A stretch of 64,000 nucleotides of DNA from Pratylenchus scribneri (GCA_030063045.1 JAQSEB010000106.1:124001-188000); one strand, 5' to 3'; shown: positions 21,852 through 33,419, counted from the first letter of the stretch. The notes: generated by a model from the letters alone, not told the origin. Program-made: numbers and translations.

Positions 21852-23075
21852 TTATTCAAGGACAAGCCCAAATTCCTTGAATTGCCATTCCTTTTTGCCA
21901 AAGTTCACATTCGCAGAGATTGTAACGTGCTCTTTGTACAAATTAACAGCCGGGAAAAGTCGGAGATCAGCAAATTTCGAAGGCAATTCGGCCTTCCCTG
22001 AATTATGATTTTAGTTAAAGCGTTTTTATTATCAACTTTGCAAATATTTTTGCAATTATTTATTTTACCCAATAATTTGCCATTTGAAGTGACAAAACAT
22101 TCCATTGACGAATTTGGTTTGTAAATTATGCCAATTCCAGCAAAATCTCCTTTATTGAAATATCTGATACCACCATTTTCGAATTCGATCCGGGATCCAT
22201 CAATCAAAATTCCACCTTTGAGACCAACAATTGAATTAATCTCACATCCAAGTACTTTGTTTTCCAATGGAAATTGATCATCGCAAAATCCAATGAAAAT
22301 GACACCAGCATTAGATATTCAATGATATAAAGAATTTATATAAAAATTTAAATAAAAAATACATATTTAGAATTTCCATTTCAAAATAGAAGGAAATTAT
22401 CGGTTTATTGATATTGATAGCCTTCAATTTAGGAAGAGGAATTGGCAAAATAGCTCGCACGCAATTCATGTCTAAGAAATAATTAATAAATTAAAAATAA
22501 TTTCCGCTGATTAATTTTTTACTAGCTGATTGCCCAGAATGATTGGCTTCGAGTCCTTCCCCAGAGATCGTCAACAATGGCCCACAATCAGCTACATTTA
22601 ATTTATTGTTCTTCATTGTCTAAATTCATTATTATTTATTTCAATAATTTTAATTTTCTTTAAACATTCTAATTCACTTCTTTAATGTCGTTTATCATTT
22701 TTTGCACATTTCTCGCCAAAAGGCCATTTGGCATTCTGGCCAAAAGACCAAAAGCATTTTCAAATGGCATCGAGGCGAATAATTCGTTCATCAATTCAGT
22801 TAGCATTTGTCGACGTTGAAGTGATTTTAGCTGAACAAATTTTAATCATTAATGTAAGTAATTTGAATTTTAAAAAATTAGGATACCTCCTTTTTATAAA
22901 AAGCCATTTTCTCTTTTAATGCTTGATTTTCTTTCTCTAATTTGGCAATTTTCTCATCCTTTTCGTCCATTCCCTTGATAATTTCGTCTATCAGGATTTG
23001 CTTCTTCATGGCCACTTCATTGTTCATTTCATTCCATTTTTCTATGAATTTTTGTTGCATATTTTGTTGAGTCAT
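21852..23075 (-). CDS. SPRY-domain family protein, copy 3 (one splice site doubtful)
   Basis: Exons 23075-22887, 22830-22678, 22619-22523, 22471-22363, about 22316-22069 and 21997-21852 give about 313 aa. Residues 1-63 form a strong coiled coil (NMQQKFIEKWNEMNNEVAMK, KLEKENQALKEKM). Exon 2 carries LTELMNELFASMPFENAFGL and MPNGLLARNVQKMI. SPRY segments: ILPIPLPKLKAI, FIGFCDDQFPLENK, DFAGIGIIYKPNSSMECFVT, and NFGKKEWQFKEFGLVLE at the end. Exon lengths and phases fit the paralogues only if exon 5 starts near 22316, but the sequence there reads GAAT|ATCT and no AG occurs anywhere in the preceding ~46 nt, so that intron has lost its acceptor or uses a non-standard one. Reading through hits a stop. 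May therefore be a young pseudogene. Confidence 0.7.
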
Positions 23076-23230
23076 TTTTATTTTAAATAATATTTTATTA
23101 TCAGAAAATCGTTAAATTTATCTTTCTAAAATATTAAAAATAAAAAATACGTTGTTATTTTAAGCAATTTGAACTTCGGAGAATTGAAAAATTTGGATAA
23201 GATATTTATGAAAATATTAAAGATGAAATG

Positions 23231-23250
23231 CGTTTCTCTATTTATTAGAC
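23231..23250 (-). promoter_or_regulatory. TATA-like core promoter of SPRY copy 3
   Basis: The minus strand reads GTCTAATAAATAGAGAAACG about 160 bp before the ATG at 23075, matching the position of the CATATAAAAAGAGG-type boxes of paralogues. Confidence 0.4.
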
Positions 23251-23385
23251 AATCATCTCTTCAAATGGGGCAAAATGGGCATTTGGGGTAATCAAGAAGA
23301 ATTGAAAATATTCAAATGGAGAGTTGGGCATAATGGAATCATTTTTGCAATGAAGATTAATTTTAGATTAAAAATGGAGAATCAA

Positions 23386-23475
23386 ATGCCAATCTCAGAT
23401 TAAAATTGGTAAAATTGCAAATTTATTGTTGAAATGATTGAAAAATTGCCTCAGGCAAATATTTGAATATTTCTT
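23386..23475 (-). promoter_or_regulatory. Shared SPRY-family upstream element (copy 3)
   Basis: On the plus strand this reads AATGCCAATCTCAGATTAAAA, then about 30 bp later GAAAAATTGCCTCAGGCAAA followed by TATTTGAATATTT. The same two blocks in the same order and gene-relative orientation occur upstream of copies 6, 7 and 8 and, degenerate, copy 9. Regulatory role is inferred from this recurrence. Confidence 0.5.
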
Positions 23476-23487
23476 CCTTATCAAAAT

Positions 23488-23997
23488 GGCATGCCGACAC
23501 TTGCGGATTGGACATTTGCGGACGACACTTGCGGACCGACATTTGCGGACGACATTTGCGGACCCTACTATAGTTGAATTTTCCGGATTAGCCAACAAAA
23601 TATTAAAAATGAATATTGAAAATATATTTTAAAATCTGTAAATCCCTTGCTCCGATATTTGCGCTATCTTTTGACGAAATTACAACCCTGCGATATGTTA
23701 GACTTCTTTAAGAATCCTATGCTCCGAGCCCATAAGCCCTAAACTTAGCACTAACCCTAAACCTAGCCCCTAATCTTAGACCAATTGCGAAATGATGCAA
23801 AACAAACGACAGATTTGGGCTCCTCTCATCAGGGTGCCTCGATTGAGCTATAATTTTGACCGAAAAAATTAGTAAAAATTTTTCAAATTTCAACTAAAAG
23901 TAATCCTAAAATACTTGTTTATCAAATACAAATAATCTGCATATGTCGTCCGTAAAAGTCGGTCCGCAAATGTCTCATCCGCAAGTGTCGTAACGCG
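23488..23997. mobile_element. 510-bp MITE with 8-bp target duplication ATCAAAAT
   Basis: Left end (GGCATGCCGACACTTGCGGA) and right end (complement of CGCGTTACGACACTTGCGGA) begin inverted repeats of about 75 bp built from repeated 'GACATTTGCGGAC' subunits (23494-23570 and 23940-23990). ATCAAAAT flanks it at 23480-23487 and 23998-24005. The interior has CCCTAAAC-type strings (23727-23780). No transposase. The minus- and plus-strand ORFs at the ends are just the subrepeats. Confidence 0.85.
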
Positions 23998-24005
23998 ATC
24001 AAAAT

Positions 24006-24820
24006 AAAATAAAATGTGCAAATTTGATGGAGGAGACTGATCCTTTAATTGGTTTTTAAATAGGCTCTGGGAATTTCCCATTAGGCAAAATTATTTTAGA
24101 ATTTTTCATTCCACTCTTGGCAATGTTCTTCACGTGATTGGCTCTTTGTACTTAGAAGAATGAGAAAATAATCTAGGCAATTTCCTATTCAAATTTTTAT
24201 CATTTTCAAATTTAAACACAGAGGCTATTTAATTCAAAAATTATTTTGCCTAATAGCAAATTTCCAGCCAATCAAAAATAAAAGGTTAATATTGGAAGGA
24301 AAATTTCAGAGAGACAATGGAAACTGAAATGGTAAAAAAAAGAAACAATGGATAGAGAAATTCAATTGGCTTCTTATTTATGAAAAAATTATTGAGCAAT
24401 GTCAAAATTTTCGATGGACACATCACATCGCATTTAAATTTATAATTTTATTACCAAGATAGCTGAAATATCATTTTACCATCCATTTTATCTTTATATT
24501 TTTTTCTCTTTTTTTTATAATTTTAAATTTAAAAAATAAATCACAAATAAAACTCAAAATTTTAAAACAAAAAATGTATTTTTTCCCTGTATAGGAAAAT
24601 CATCCAGCCTATTCTTCGACCTCGATTTTAGAAAATTTCAAACTTAAATATTGGCAAATTTCAATATCCAAATTAGGATTAAAAAATATTTAAGATGGTA
24701 TGGAAATTGTCCCTGGTAAACATTTGAATTTTTACCTATTCTGAAATTTTTCCTACAGTAAATGCCAATTTATGCTTTTTTTTTTGATTGGCTGGGTAAT
24801 TTTTGCTCCTTAAAAGAAAG
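24006..24820. other. 5' flank of SPRY copy 4
   Basis: 24062-24150 (GGGAATTTCCCATTAGGCAA.., ..TTCTTCACGTGATTGGCTC) is a copy of a dispersed repeat also at about 4442, 36910 and 52076. At 24701-24736 GGAAATTGTCCC..AACATTTGAATTTTT resembles the SPRY upstream motif but in the opposite orientation to the gene. No coding exon seen. Confidence 0.4.
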
Positions 24821-24836
24821 CTCATATAAAAATAGG
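24821..24836 (+). promoter_or_regulatory. TATA box of SPRY copy 4
   Basis: CTCATATAAAAATAGG lies about 160 bp before the ATG. It closely matches the equivalent site of copies 6 to 8. Confidence 0.5.
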
Positions 24837-24986
24837 TTAAATCTCCTCTATATTTGCCATTTTCTTTTATTGTCATTTCTAAATAAAAATTCAAAACTCA
24901 TTTCATCGTCTCTTCAAATTATTCGAAAAGATAATTTATAAAATTTAGAAGATATTCAAAATACATTAATTAATATTAAATTCAAA

Positions 24987-26038
24987 ATGAATACATCAGA
25001 GAAAAATGTAAGAAATTGTGGAGCGGAAAATTAAATTTTAATATAATTTTTTAATAATATTTTCAGCTACCAAAATCAACAATTATCCGTCATGGATTGC
25101 CGAGTGAATTAATGAATGAATTGTTTGCCTCAATGCTATTGGAAAATGCTTTTTGCCTTCTGACCAAAATGCCAAATGGTCTTTTGGCTAAAAATATCCA
25201 GAAAATGATAGAAAGCATTAAAATGGTGAAATAATTAAAGAAAATTAAAATAATAAAGAATTTCCAGGCAATGAAAAACAACAAATTGAATGAAGAAGAT
25301 TGTGAGCCGGTAATGATCATTTCCGATGGAGGACTCGTCGTTAACTATTCTCGCTCATATGGTAAAATTAAAAAGTGTTCTAATTGTAATAAAATTAAAA
25401 TTTCGAATTTTTAGGATTGAATTCGGTTCGAGCTCTTCTGCCAATTCCTGCATTCAATTTGAATGCAATTAATAGAACTATAATTGTCTCCTATTTTGAA
25501 ATTGAAATTCTGAAAGAGTATTATATATATAAATTAGTTATATCATTCATTTTTCAGGGATTATATTATTATTTGGCTTTGCAAGAAACAATTTCAATTG
25601 GAATGCAGATGGCTTGGATGTAAGTCTTCAAATAAAATTTTTTCGAACAAAGCAAGAATTTGGATTGATGGGGAATTGATCTCATTCGAAAATGATGATG
25701 AATGTTTCAAGGAAGGGAATGTAGTTGGACTTGGCATAATTCACCTACCAAATTCATCATTGGAATGTTTTGCCACTTGCAATGGCAAATTTTTGGGTAT
25801 TTTTTTTACATTAATTTGAACATTTTATTATGAAAACACTTTTATTAAATTATAATTCCAATTAAAAAATAATTAAATAAAGTTAATTCATAATTCAGGT
25901 AAGGCTGCTTTGCCATCAAAATTTGTCGATCTTGAATTATTCCCGGCCTTCACTTTGAACATTAATGGCTACTCAATTCGCGTAAATTTTGGCAAAAATG
26001 AATGGAAATTCAAGGGATTCGGAAGATTAATTCAATAA
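24987..26038 (+). CDS. SPRY-domain family protein, copy 4 (intact)
   Basis: Exons 24987-25007, 25067-25225, 25268-25361, 25415-25517, 25558-25796 and 25899-26038 join without stops (251 aa). The first exon is only MNTSEKN, so this copy lacks the coiled coil of copies 1, 3, 6 and 7. Exon 2: LPSELMNELFASMLLENAF and MPNGLLAKNIQKMI. Exon 3: AMKNNKLNEEDCEPVMIISD. SPRY part: LLPIPAFNLNAINRTII, IWIDGELISFEND, NVVGLGIIHLPNSSLECFAT and NFGKNEWKFKGFGRLIQ. The usual IGFCDxQF strand is changed to IWLCKKQFQLECRW. Predicted intracellular (no signal peptide). SPRY domains bind protein partners; which one is unknown. Confidence 0.85.
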
Positions 26039-26206
26039 ATTAAATGGTGAAAATGATGATTAGAAGAACAATAAATGAAGAAACAAAGAAACAGCTTTTA
26101 CTCTTTAAATTTGTTCTATACAATATTTGAAAGCCCATTCACCAAAACAGCATCAAATTCAAAATAAGTCTGTAATAAAATAATTTTCAAATGATTTTTC
26201 TATTCA

Positions 26207-26434
26207 TTAAATCCAAATAGCTATTTCTTCGATCCATTCAATCCAAAGTTGTTCCTTTTTTCGATCAAATTGTTCTTCCAAATCATCAATATTTGGTATT
26301 ATTCCTTCGCCATCTTTGTGTCGAATAATAAAAGATTTAAAAGAACCAAAAAATACTTTCCATTGAAATTCGAATATTTCCCTCGTTGTTTTATTCTCAA
26401 ATTTGAATTGTAATTTATTTATTTTAAAAATATG
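26207..26434 (-). CDS. Unrecognised 3'-terminal exon
   Basis: An open segment after a TTTTTAG acceptor reads on the minus strand KTTREIFEFQWKVFFGSFKS, IIRHKDGEGIIPNID and DRKKEQLWIEWIEEIAIWI before TAA. The residue mix (many W, E, K, I) looks coding, but no upstream exon or start could be joined; nearby ATG frames lack a donor. It lies tail-to-tail with SPRY copy 4. Could be a relic or the end of an unseen minus-strand gene. Confidence 0.3.
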   Translation of the reverse strand, partial: HIFKINKLQFKFENKTTREIFEFQWKVFFGSFKSFIIRHKDGEGIIPNIDDLEEQFDRKKEQLWIEWIEEIAIWI

Positions 26435-27211
26435 CTAAAAATTGTTCAATTTTTATAATATTCTCAAAATGGATTTATTCTCAAAATTTATTTTTAAATC
26501 ATAGATATATTCGAGATCTTTCATTATTCTAAGGAAAAGATAAAACATTTAAAGGCCATCGACTGGTGAAAAACTTTATTATTGCAAAAAAAATAAATTT
26601 AATTAAATATTCATTCGAACAAAAAATTTTTCTTATAAATTCCAATTTTAATGGATTTCAAAGAAATGGAACAATTCGTACTAATTTCCATCCATCGCTT
26701 ATTTCTTAAAAAAATTCTGAAATTAATAAATTTATTTCATAAATTTAAGGGAATGGGTTTTTGGGCGGAGAAACCGGTTTAAAGGTGTTTTAAATTTTAT
26801 TTGTATTTGATTTATATGGAAATATGATATCAAAAATAGAAAATGGTGGATTTTTAGAAAAAGTGTTCCGAATTGGATTTTGGGTCGGAAGAAAAAATGT
26901 AGATTTTTATAGAAAAAAGCAAAAAGTTAAAAAAAGAATCAACAAAATGGACCAAAATAGCTCTTTGCTGTAATGTAAGAAAGAACAATTTCATTCAATA
27001 AAAATGAACTGCTAAATAAAAATAAAATGTCATAAAAATAAGTTTGCATGAAATATAATAAGAATGGATTTATTCAAAGGAGATAAAAAGCCAACAAATA
27101 TCCATCTTTCATAATCATAACCATCAATTTCAAAAAATGATTTAATGGAATAAATTGAATTCAAATATTATTCAAATCATTGTTCATTGGACAAGGGACA
27201 CTTTAATTTTC
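26435..27211. other. Intergenic spacer
   Basis: A+T-rich; contains ACCGGTTTAAAGGTGTTTTA (26771), similar to strings near 13226 and 19325. The block 26920-26965 (CAAAATGGACCAAAATAGCT) recurs at 34153, so part of this is dispersed repeat. Confidence 0.4.
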
Positions 27212-29050
27212 TTATTCAAGAACGCGTTGGAAGTCTTTGAATTGCCATTCCTCTTTCCCAAAATTCGCCCGGATTGAGTCACCATCGTTTCGCAAATTGG
27301 CTGCTGGGTAAAGTTGAAATTGGGCAAATTTTGATGGCAATTTAGCTTTTCCTAAATTAATTTATCTTTTAATGGATGGTATAAAAATTTTTGTTAAAAA
27401 TATATTTAAAAATTTAATCTTATTATTTACCCAGCAATTTGCTTCCAAGTGGCAAAACATTACATTTTCTCATTCGGTAGATGGATCATGCCAAGTCCAA
27501 TAAAATCATATTTATTGAACCATCCAACGCCATTTCCAAATTCTATCCAAGATCCATCAATAAAAATTCTATCTTTGCATACAATTCCAATTGAATTTGA
27601 ATTCTTCAAACATCCAAGCCATCCGCCTTCCAATGGAAATTGTTGATCACAAAATCCATTATTAATAACGAAATGACTGAAAAATGTATTAAAGGTTCCA
27701 TGCCCTTTGGGAACCGGCGAATTTTTGGGCACCGAGACTTTCGGGCACCGCGAACTTTGGGCACCGAATTTTGGACACCAAATTGTGGAAATAGCTAAAA
27801 AGTAAAAACTATCTTAAAATGGATTTATTCATTATTTAAATGAATTTAATGTACAGATTAAATGGTAAATTAGAGTTTTTGCCATAATTCTTGGTACAAA
27901 TTTTTAAATTTATTTGTCTTAATCATGCAAATGATAATATCAATCGACGCGTCAACGATGAGCTAAACATAAAAATCTTATTTATTTTGCAAACAAACTT
28001 AAAATTTCAAAAATATAGACCATCTAAATTATATGATACTATAATAGAGAAGAGATAACTATTTTATTTTTTAATTTTTTGGAAAAAAATGACAGAATCG
28101 TAAGAAGCTCGTTAAGACACGTCGATTGATATATCTTTTGCATAATTTCGACAAAGAAATTTTTGAAAACTTGGACCAAGAATTGCCGCAATTGCCAAAA
28201 ACCCAAATTTATCATTTAACAATTGCAATAAATTCATTTAAATAATGAATAAATCTATTTTAAGATAGTTTTCAGCTATTCCACAATTTGATGCCCAAAG
28301 TCGCGGTACCCAAAAGTCGCCGGTGCCCAAAGTTCGCGACACGGTATTAAATATTGATCAATTAAATTTTGCATTAATGGTTAATGCATTCATAAGTAAA
28401 AAATTTTTCCTATATAAATAATAATTGATTTTTTTTAAATAAATTTAATCAAATAATAATAAATTTATTTACCCTCTGTCTAATTTAAAGAGAAGTTGAA
28501 CTTCAAAATAAAATGCAATTTTCGGTTTCGCACCAAAATGGACTGATGGAATTGGCAGCATCGTTCGAACAGAAAATTCATCTAATAAAAAATTAATTTT
28601 AAAAATATTTTATTCGGTCAAATTTTTACCCCAATTTGATCCAGAATATTTGATTTGGAGTCCATCCACAGAAAGTCTCAATTTTAATCCACAATCCTTT
28701 GCATTCAATTTGTTGTTCTTCATTGCCTATAAATTTTCACTATTTTAATTTTGTAAAAATATTCTAAATACTTCTTTCATGCCATTGATCATTTTCTGTA
28801 TATTTCTTGCCAAAAGGCCATTAGGCATTTTGGCCAAAAGACCAAAAGCATTTTCCAATGGCATTGAGGCAAATAATTCATTCATCAATTCGACTGGCAA
28901 GCCAGGGCGAAGGATTGATGATTTTAACTATAAAGAATATTAAAAAATATAAAAATAGAATTAACAACTAACTTCCTTAATATATGTTTCCATTTTTATC
29001 ATTTTTACTTCCATTTCTGTCATTTTTTCCTTCAATGTTCGATTTTCTTT
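27212..29050 (-). pseudogene. SPRY-domain family, copy 5 (nonsense, indel, start lost)
   Basis: All family exons are recognisable: exon 1 remnant about 29050-28973 (KENRTLKEKMTEMEVKM), 28927-28772 (LPVELMNELFASMPLENAF), 28726-28630 (AMKNNKLNAKDCGLKLRLS), 28581-28473, 27676-27431 (NNGFCDQQFPLEGGWLGCL, FIGLGMIHLPNEKM) and 27351-27212 (NFGKEEWQFKDFQRVLE). Damage: the conserved Glu of MECFAT is a TAA stop (about 27468), two bases are missing a few codons later, and no ATG precedes the exon 1 remnant in frame. A 650-bp transposon sits in intron 4. Splice sites elsewhere are intact, so inactivation looks recent. Confidence 0.85.
27694..28343. mobile_element. 650-bp MITE with 8-bp target duplication GTATTAAA
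   Basis: Both ends carry inverted repeats of ~100 bp built from CGAACTTTGGGCACCG-type subrepeats (27715-27775, and complement at 28290-28340), continuing inward to GCACC..AAATTGTGGAAATAGCT. GTATTAAA flanks it at 27686-27693 and 28344-28351. It lies in intron 4 of SPRY pseudogene copy 5. No coding capacity. Confidence 0.85.
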
Positions 29051-29295
29051 CAATAAAAATATTTTTGGAAATTCAAGATTGAATCTAAAATTTATTTTGA
29101 ATTATTGCTAAAAAATGAGGGAGTTTTACGCTCAAACACATTTGAAATCCAATATGGAAAAAGGCTTTCTGTGGGAATTATTTTTTGGAGAAAAATTTTC
29201 ATTGGATGATTGATTGATGAATATTTAAAAAGTAAAAAACAAAGAATCATTCGACTCCACCAAAATTACAATATTTTTTTACTTTGATAAAAGGA

Positions 29296-29385
29296 GAAAA
29301 TATTCGAATAATTGCCAGAGGCAATTTTCCGATCATCTCAACAATAAATTTTTCCCAATTTTAATCTGAGATTGGCATTTAATAA
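29296..29385 (+). promoter_or_regulatory. Shared SPRY-family upstream element (copy 6)
   Basis: Reads GAAAATATTCGAATAATTGC, then AGGCAATTTTCC, then ATTTTAATCTGAGATTGGCA, that is the reverse complement of the block found upstream of the minus-strand copies 3, 7 and 8. It is therefore in the same orientation relative to plus-strand copy 6, 325-415 bp before its ATG. Confidence 0.55.
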
Positions 29386-29513
29386 CTCCATTTTTAATCA
29401 AAAATTAATCTTCATTTCATAAAATGATTTCATTATGTCTAACAATCCCATTTGAATATTTTCCCATCTTAAAAATTGTTCCAATACACATTTTTTTCTC
29501 ATTTGAAAAAAAA

Positions 29514-29530
29514 GTCTATAAAAAGAGGAG
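29514..29530 (+). promoter_or_regulatory. TATA box of SPRY copy 6
   Basis: TCTATAAAAAGAGGAGA lies 180-195 bp before the ATG and matches the equivalent boxes of copies 4, 7 and 8. Confidence 0.5.
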
Positions 29531-29709
29531 AATTTTAGAAATTCTCTCATAATTTAATCTAATTATCTAAAAAATTCAATCCCTTCTTTCATCATTATTT
29601 ATAAATTCATTTTTAAATAAATCCAAATAAATTTATAAAATTTACAGAAAAAAGCATCAATTTTTTTTAAAATTAAATCTTCAAAATTTTCATAGACAAT
29701 ACATTAAAA

Positions 29710-30850
29710 ATGGAACATAAATACAACAATTTGAAAAGAGAATATGCAAAATTGGAGGAAGAAAATCGGGAATTGAAGGAAGAAATAGCAAAAATTAAGG
29801 CCTTTATGAAGAAAGTAAGTTAATTTATTATATAAATTTAATTATAATTTTTAAATTTCTTAAGAAAAAATTGTCAATTCCTCATCGAATAATGCCCACC
29901 GAATTAATCAACGAATTGTTTGCCTCAATGCCATTGGAAAATGCATTTTGTCTTCTGGCCAAAATGCCTAATGGTCTTTTGGCAAGAAATGTACAAAAAA
30001 TGATCAATGACATTAAAGAAGTGAATTTGAATTTTTGTAGAAAATTATTGAAATAATGAGAAATTTTTAGGAAATGAAGAAAAACAAGTGCAATGAAGGA
30101 GACTGTGGATCGAAATTGAAAATTTCTGATAGAGGATTCGTCTTGAAACATTCTGGAACAAGGGGTAAAAATTAAACTAAGGAAATTAGAATAAATTAAA
30201 AATCTTATTTTTAATAATAAAATTATTTTTTAGGATGGAATTCCATTCGAGCGGTTCTGCCAATTCCATCATTCAATTTGAAGACTATCAATAAACCAAC
30301 AATAACATTCTATTATGAAGTTGAAATTCTGCAAACGTATTTTTTTTTTAATTCTTTATAATTTTTTTATATTATTCATTTTTCAGTTCTTACGGCATTG
30401 TAATTGGAATTTGTGATAATCAATTTTTATTGAAAGGCAAAATTCTTGGATTGGAGAATAATTCAGTTGGAATTGGAAGTAAATATGCAATGTGGATTGA
30501 TAAATTTACGATCGATTTCGAAAATGATAATGGACAATTCTATAAAGGTGATTTTGTAGGAATTGGTATAATCCATCTGCCGAATGCGAAAATGGAATGT
30601 TTTGCAACTTTGAATGGCAAATTGTTGGGTAAATTCTTAAATTAAAAATTGCATAAACAACAATTAATTGTCAATTTTAATATGCAACATAATAAAAATT
30701 TATAATTAAGGAAAAATCGAATTACCCGGAAAATTTTTTGACCTCCAATTATTTGCGACATTCAATTTATGCGTTCCTGGTGAATCAATCCGCGCGCACT
30801 TTAAGAAGGAATATTGGCAATTCAAAGATTTCCATCGCGTTCTTGAATAA
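29710..30850 (+). CDS. SPRY-domain family protein, copy 6 (intact)
   Basis: Exons 29710-29814, 29865-30020, 30071-30164, 30234-30336, 30387-30628 and 30711-30850 join cleanly (279 aa). Residues 1-35 are a coiled coil (LKREYAKLEEENRELKEEI). Exon 2: MPTELINELFASMPLENAFC and MPNGLLARNVQKMINDIKE. Exon 3: EMKKNKCNEGDCGSKLKIS. SPRY: AVLPIPSFNLKTINKPTI, IVIGICDNQFLLKGKILGL, MWIDKFTIDFEND, VGIGIIHLPNAKMECFATL and HFKKEYWQFKDFHRVLE. It is divergent from pseudogene copy 5, with about 660 bp between them. No signal peptide, so presumably cytoplasmic or nuclear. Confidence 0.88.
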
Positions 30851-32039
30851 ATGGAATGGAGAAAATATTGGACTCAATATGTAATAAAAATATGGATGAA
30901 TCAAGCAAATAATTCGATGTTCTTAAAAATAAATTTATTCCATTCATTCTTATATTTAATTATTTTCATATAATTATCAATCTGTTATTATTCTGATTCC
31001 ACTTTTGATTCATTCGCTCTTTTTGTTAATTGAATTTTTTCTCAGATCAAAAACATTTCAACAATCATATTTAATAATTCATTCAAAATTCCTTAGCTTT
31101 TAAATATAAAATTCCACCCTTAAATAATAAATCATTGTATTTTATTTTTTTTTAATTTTGATGAATTCATTCTCATAAAATTTCAATAATTTGAATAAAT
31201 AAAATCAAATATATTTCTTTGATAAAATCCTATAAAAAGTATTAAATTGCAATCAGAAAAATTAAAAGAATATAGGTGAGATTATTAAAAAACGTAAAGG
31301 TTTGGATACTCTACTGAGTTTTTATATTTTATTTATTATATTTTTTTCTTTTTCATCCAATTTACCTATATTTTATTTTTGCATTAAAAGTTTGATTAAT
31401 TATTTTTTCCCTCTCCCAGAGATTGAGAGTAAAAATGAATTCTGAATTTGATAATGAAAAAAATTTATAAATTAGTTACCATTTATGCATAAAGAGCAAA
31501 ATTTTCGGCCATTAACTGCTTTTTATGGCATTGACCAGTGAGTGATGAACAATTCCTGCTGCTAAAAATCAGTTCTTATATTTATTAATTGTAAATTAAT
31601 TAATTTAGTAAAAAATTTTAATATTTTATTCTCAATATTATATTTTATTAAATCCAAAAATGGATGTAAATTTGGACTATTTCTAAATGCATTGAAGGAT
31701 GAATGAAACATCAACCATATTTCAACAAAATGGTTTCAATTTTTCCTAGCATGGAAAATTGGCATAAAGGATTGAAATAACAAAGGTAAATACGATCCCC
31801 CAATAAGCCAAATCACGCATTATTTTTTGATTTGGATTTTCTCAGAAGGCCACATCCTAATTAAATGAAAGATCGATTTATTGTTTAGAAAATGATTTAA
31901 ACAAAAAATTTAACAAATAGACATGATGATGAAAATTAGTATAAAAACAATTAAATGGAATAAATTTATTTATATAAATATCATCGAAAATGTACTTGTT
32001 TGATTCATCCTAATTATAATTCCTTGCATAACCAAATTC
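30851..32039. other. Intergenic spacer between convergent SPRY genes
   Basis: About 1.2 kb of A+T-rich DNA; 31730-31760 (AGCATGGAAAATTGGCATAA) recurs near 34071. No gene seen. Confidence 0.4.
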
Positions 32040-33419
32040 TTATTCGAGGACACATCCAAATTCCTTGAATCTCCATTCTTCTTTGCCAAAATTCACTCTG
32101 GTTGAATCACCATCTAGCACCCAGATAGCAGGATATAATTTAATGCCGACAAATTTCGAAGGCAATTTGGTCTTCCCTGAATTTGAATTATTCTTATGAA
32201 AAAAGAATTTTTTACCAAAGCATTTTTCATGATTAAATTTAAAAAATTTTACCCAGCAAATTCCCATTAAGAGTGGCAAAACATTCCATTTTCGTGCTTG
32301 GATGGCAGATTATTCCAAGCCCAATAAAATCGCCTTTCTCGAAATATCCTATGGCATTTTCGAATTTGATGTATGATCCATCAATCCATATTGCTTCTTT
32401 GCTAACAATTCCAATTGAATTTGAATTGTTAACATATCCATGCCAATCACCTTCCAATGGAAATTGTTGGAGGCAAAATCCAATGATAATGCCGCCAAAT
32501 CTGACAAATGCAAAATTATTGATCAATTACAATTATCATTAATGAATTTACAATGCCTGAGAAATGTTATAAATGTTTTTTAATTATAAAAATATCATAA
32601 AGAATTAATTTTTCTAAATATTATTTAGTAAATTATCATTTTTAAATAAAAATCACAAATAAATTAAATACCGAAGCGTGAGTATTTGTAATTCAAAATA
32701 GTAGGCAATTATTGATTTAGTAATGCCCTTCAAATTGAATATTGGAATTGGCAGTACAGCTCGGACACCATTCCTTTCTATAAAAAAATAATTTTATTAA
32801 ATTAAAAAATTTTTCACGGTTTAATTTTTACCATTTGGGCCGATATGCATGAATTGCAGTCCTTCTTCAGAAATATTTAATTTCGGTCCACAATCTTCTT
32901 CATTCAATTTGTTGTTTTTTATTGTCTTTAAATATTAATTATTTTAATTTAATAAAAAATGCACCTCTTTAATGCCGTTGATCATTTTTTGAACATTTCT
33001 GGCCAGAAGGCCATTTGGCATTTTGGCCAGAAGATTAAAAGCATTTTCAAATGGCATTGAAGCGAACAATTCGTTCAACAATTCGGCTGGTATTATTCCA
33101 GGTGGAATTGAGAATTTTTTCTTAAATAATTAAAAAAATAATTATTTTATTTATTTATAAATTAACTTACTTTCTTCATATAAGCCTCCATTTTTGTCAT
33201 TTTTAATTTCAATGCGCAATTTTCCTTTCTTAATTTGCCAATTTCTTCTTCCTTTTTGGACATTCCCTTCGTAATTTCTTCCATCATTTGTTTCATTTTT
33301 CGCTCATCCGTATCCATTTCCTCATTCATTTTGCGTTTTCTCTTGGTCATTTCATCTTTCATTTTGCAAAATTCATTCCATTGTTCTACCACATCGTTTT
33401 GCTCATTTTGTTGAATCAT
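32040..33419 (-). CDS. SPRY-domain family protein, copy 7 (intact)
   Basis: Exons 33419-33171, 33120-32965, 32925-32832, 32777-32672, 32500-32253 and 32176-32040 join in frame (329 aa, the longest copy). Exon 1 (83 codons) is a long charged coiled coil (NEFCKMKDEMTKRKRKMNEE, KKEEEIGKLRKENCALKLKM), similar in layout to copy 3. Exon 2: PAELLNELFASMPFENAFNL, MPNGLLARNVQKMINGIKE. SPRY: AVLPIPIFNLKGITKSII, IIIGFCLQQFPLEGDWHGY, DFIGLGIICHPSTKMECFAT and NFGKEEWRFKEFGCVLE. Coiled coil suggests oligomerisation. Confidence 0.88.
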
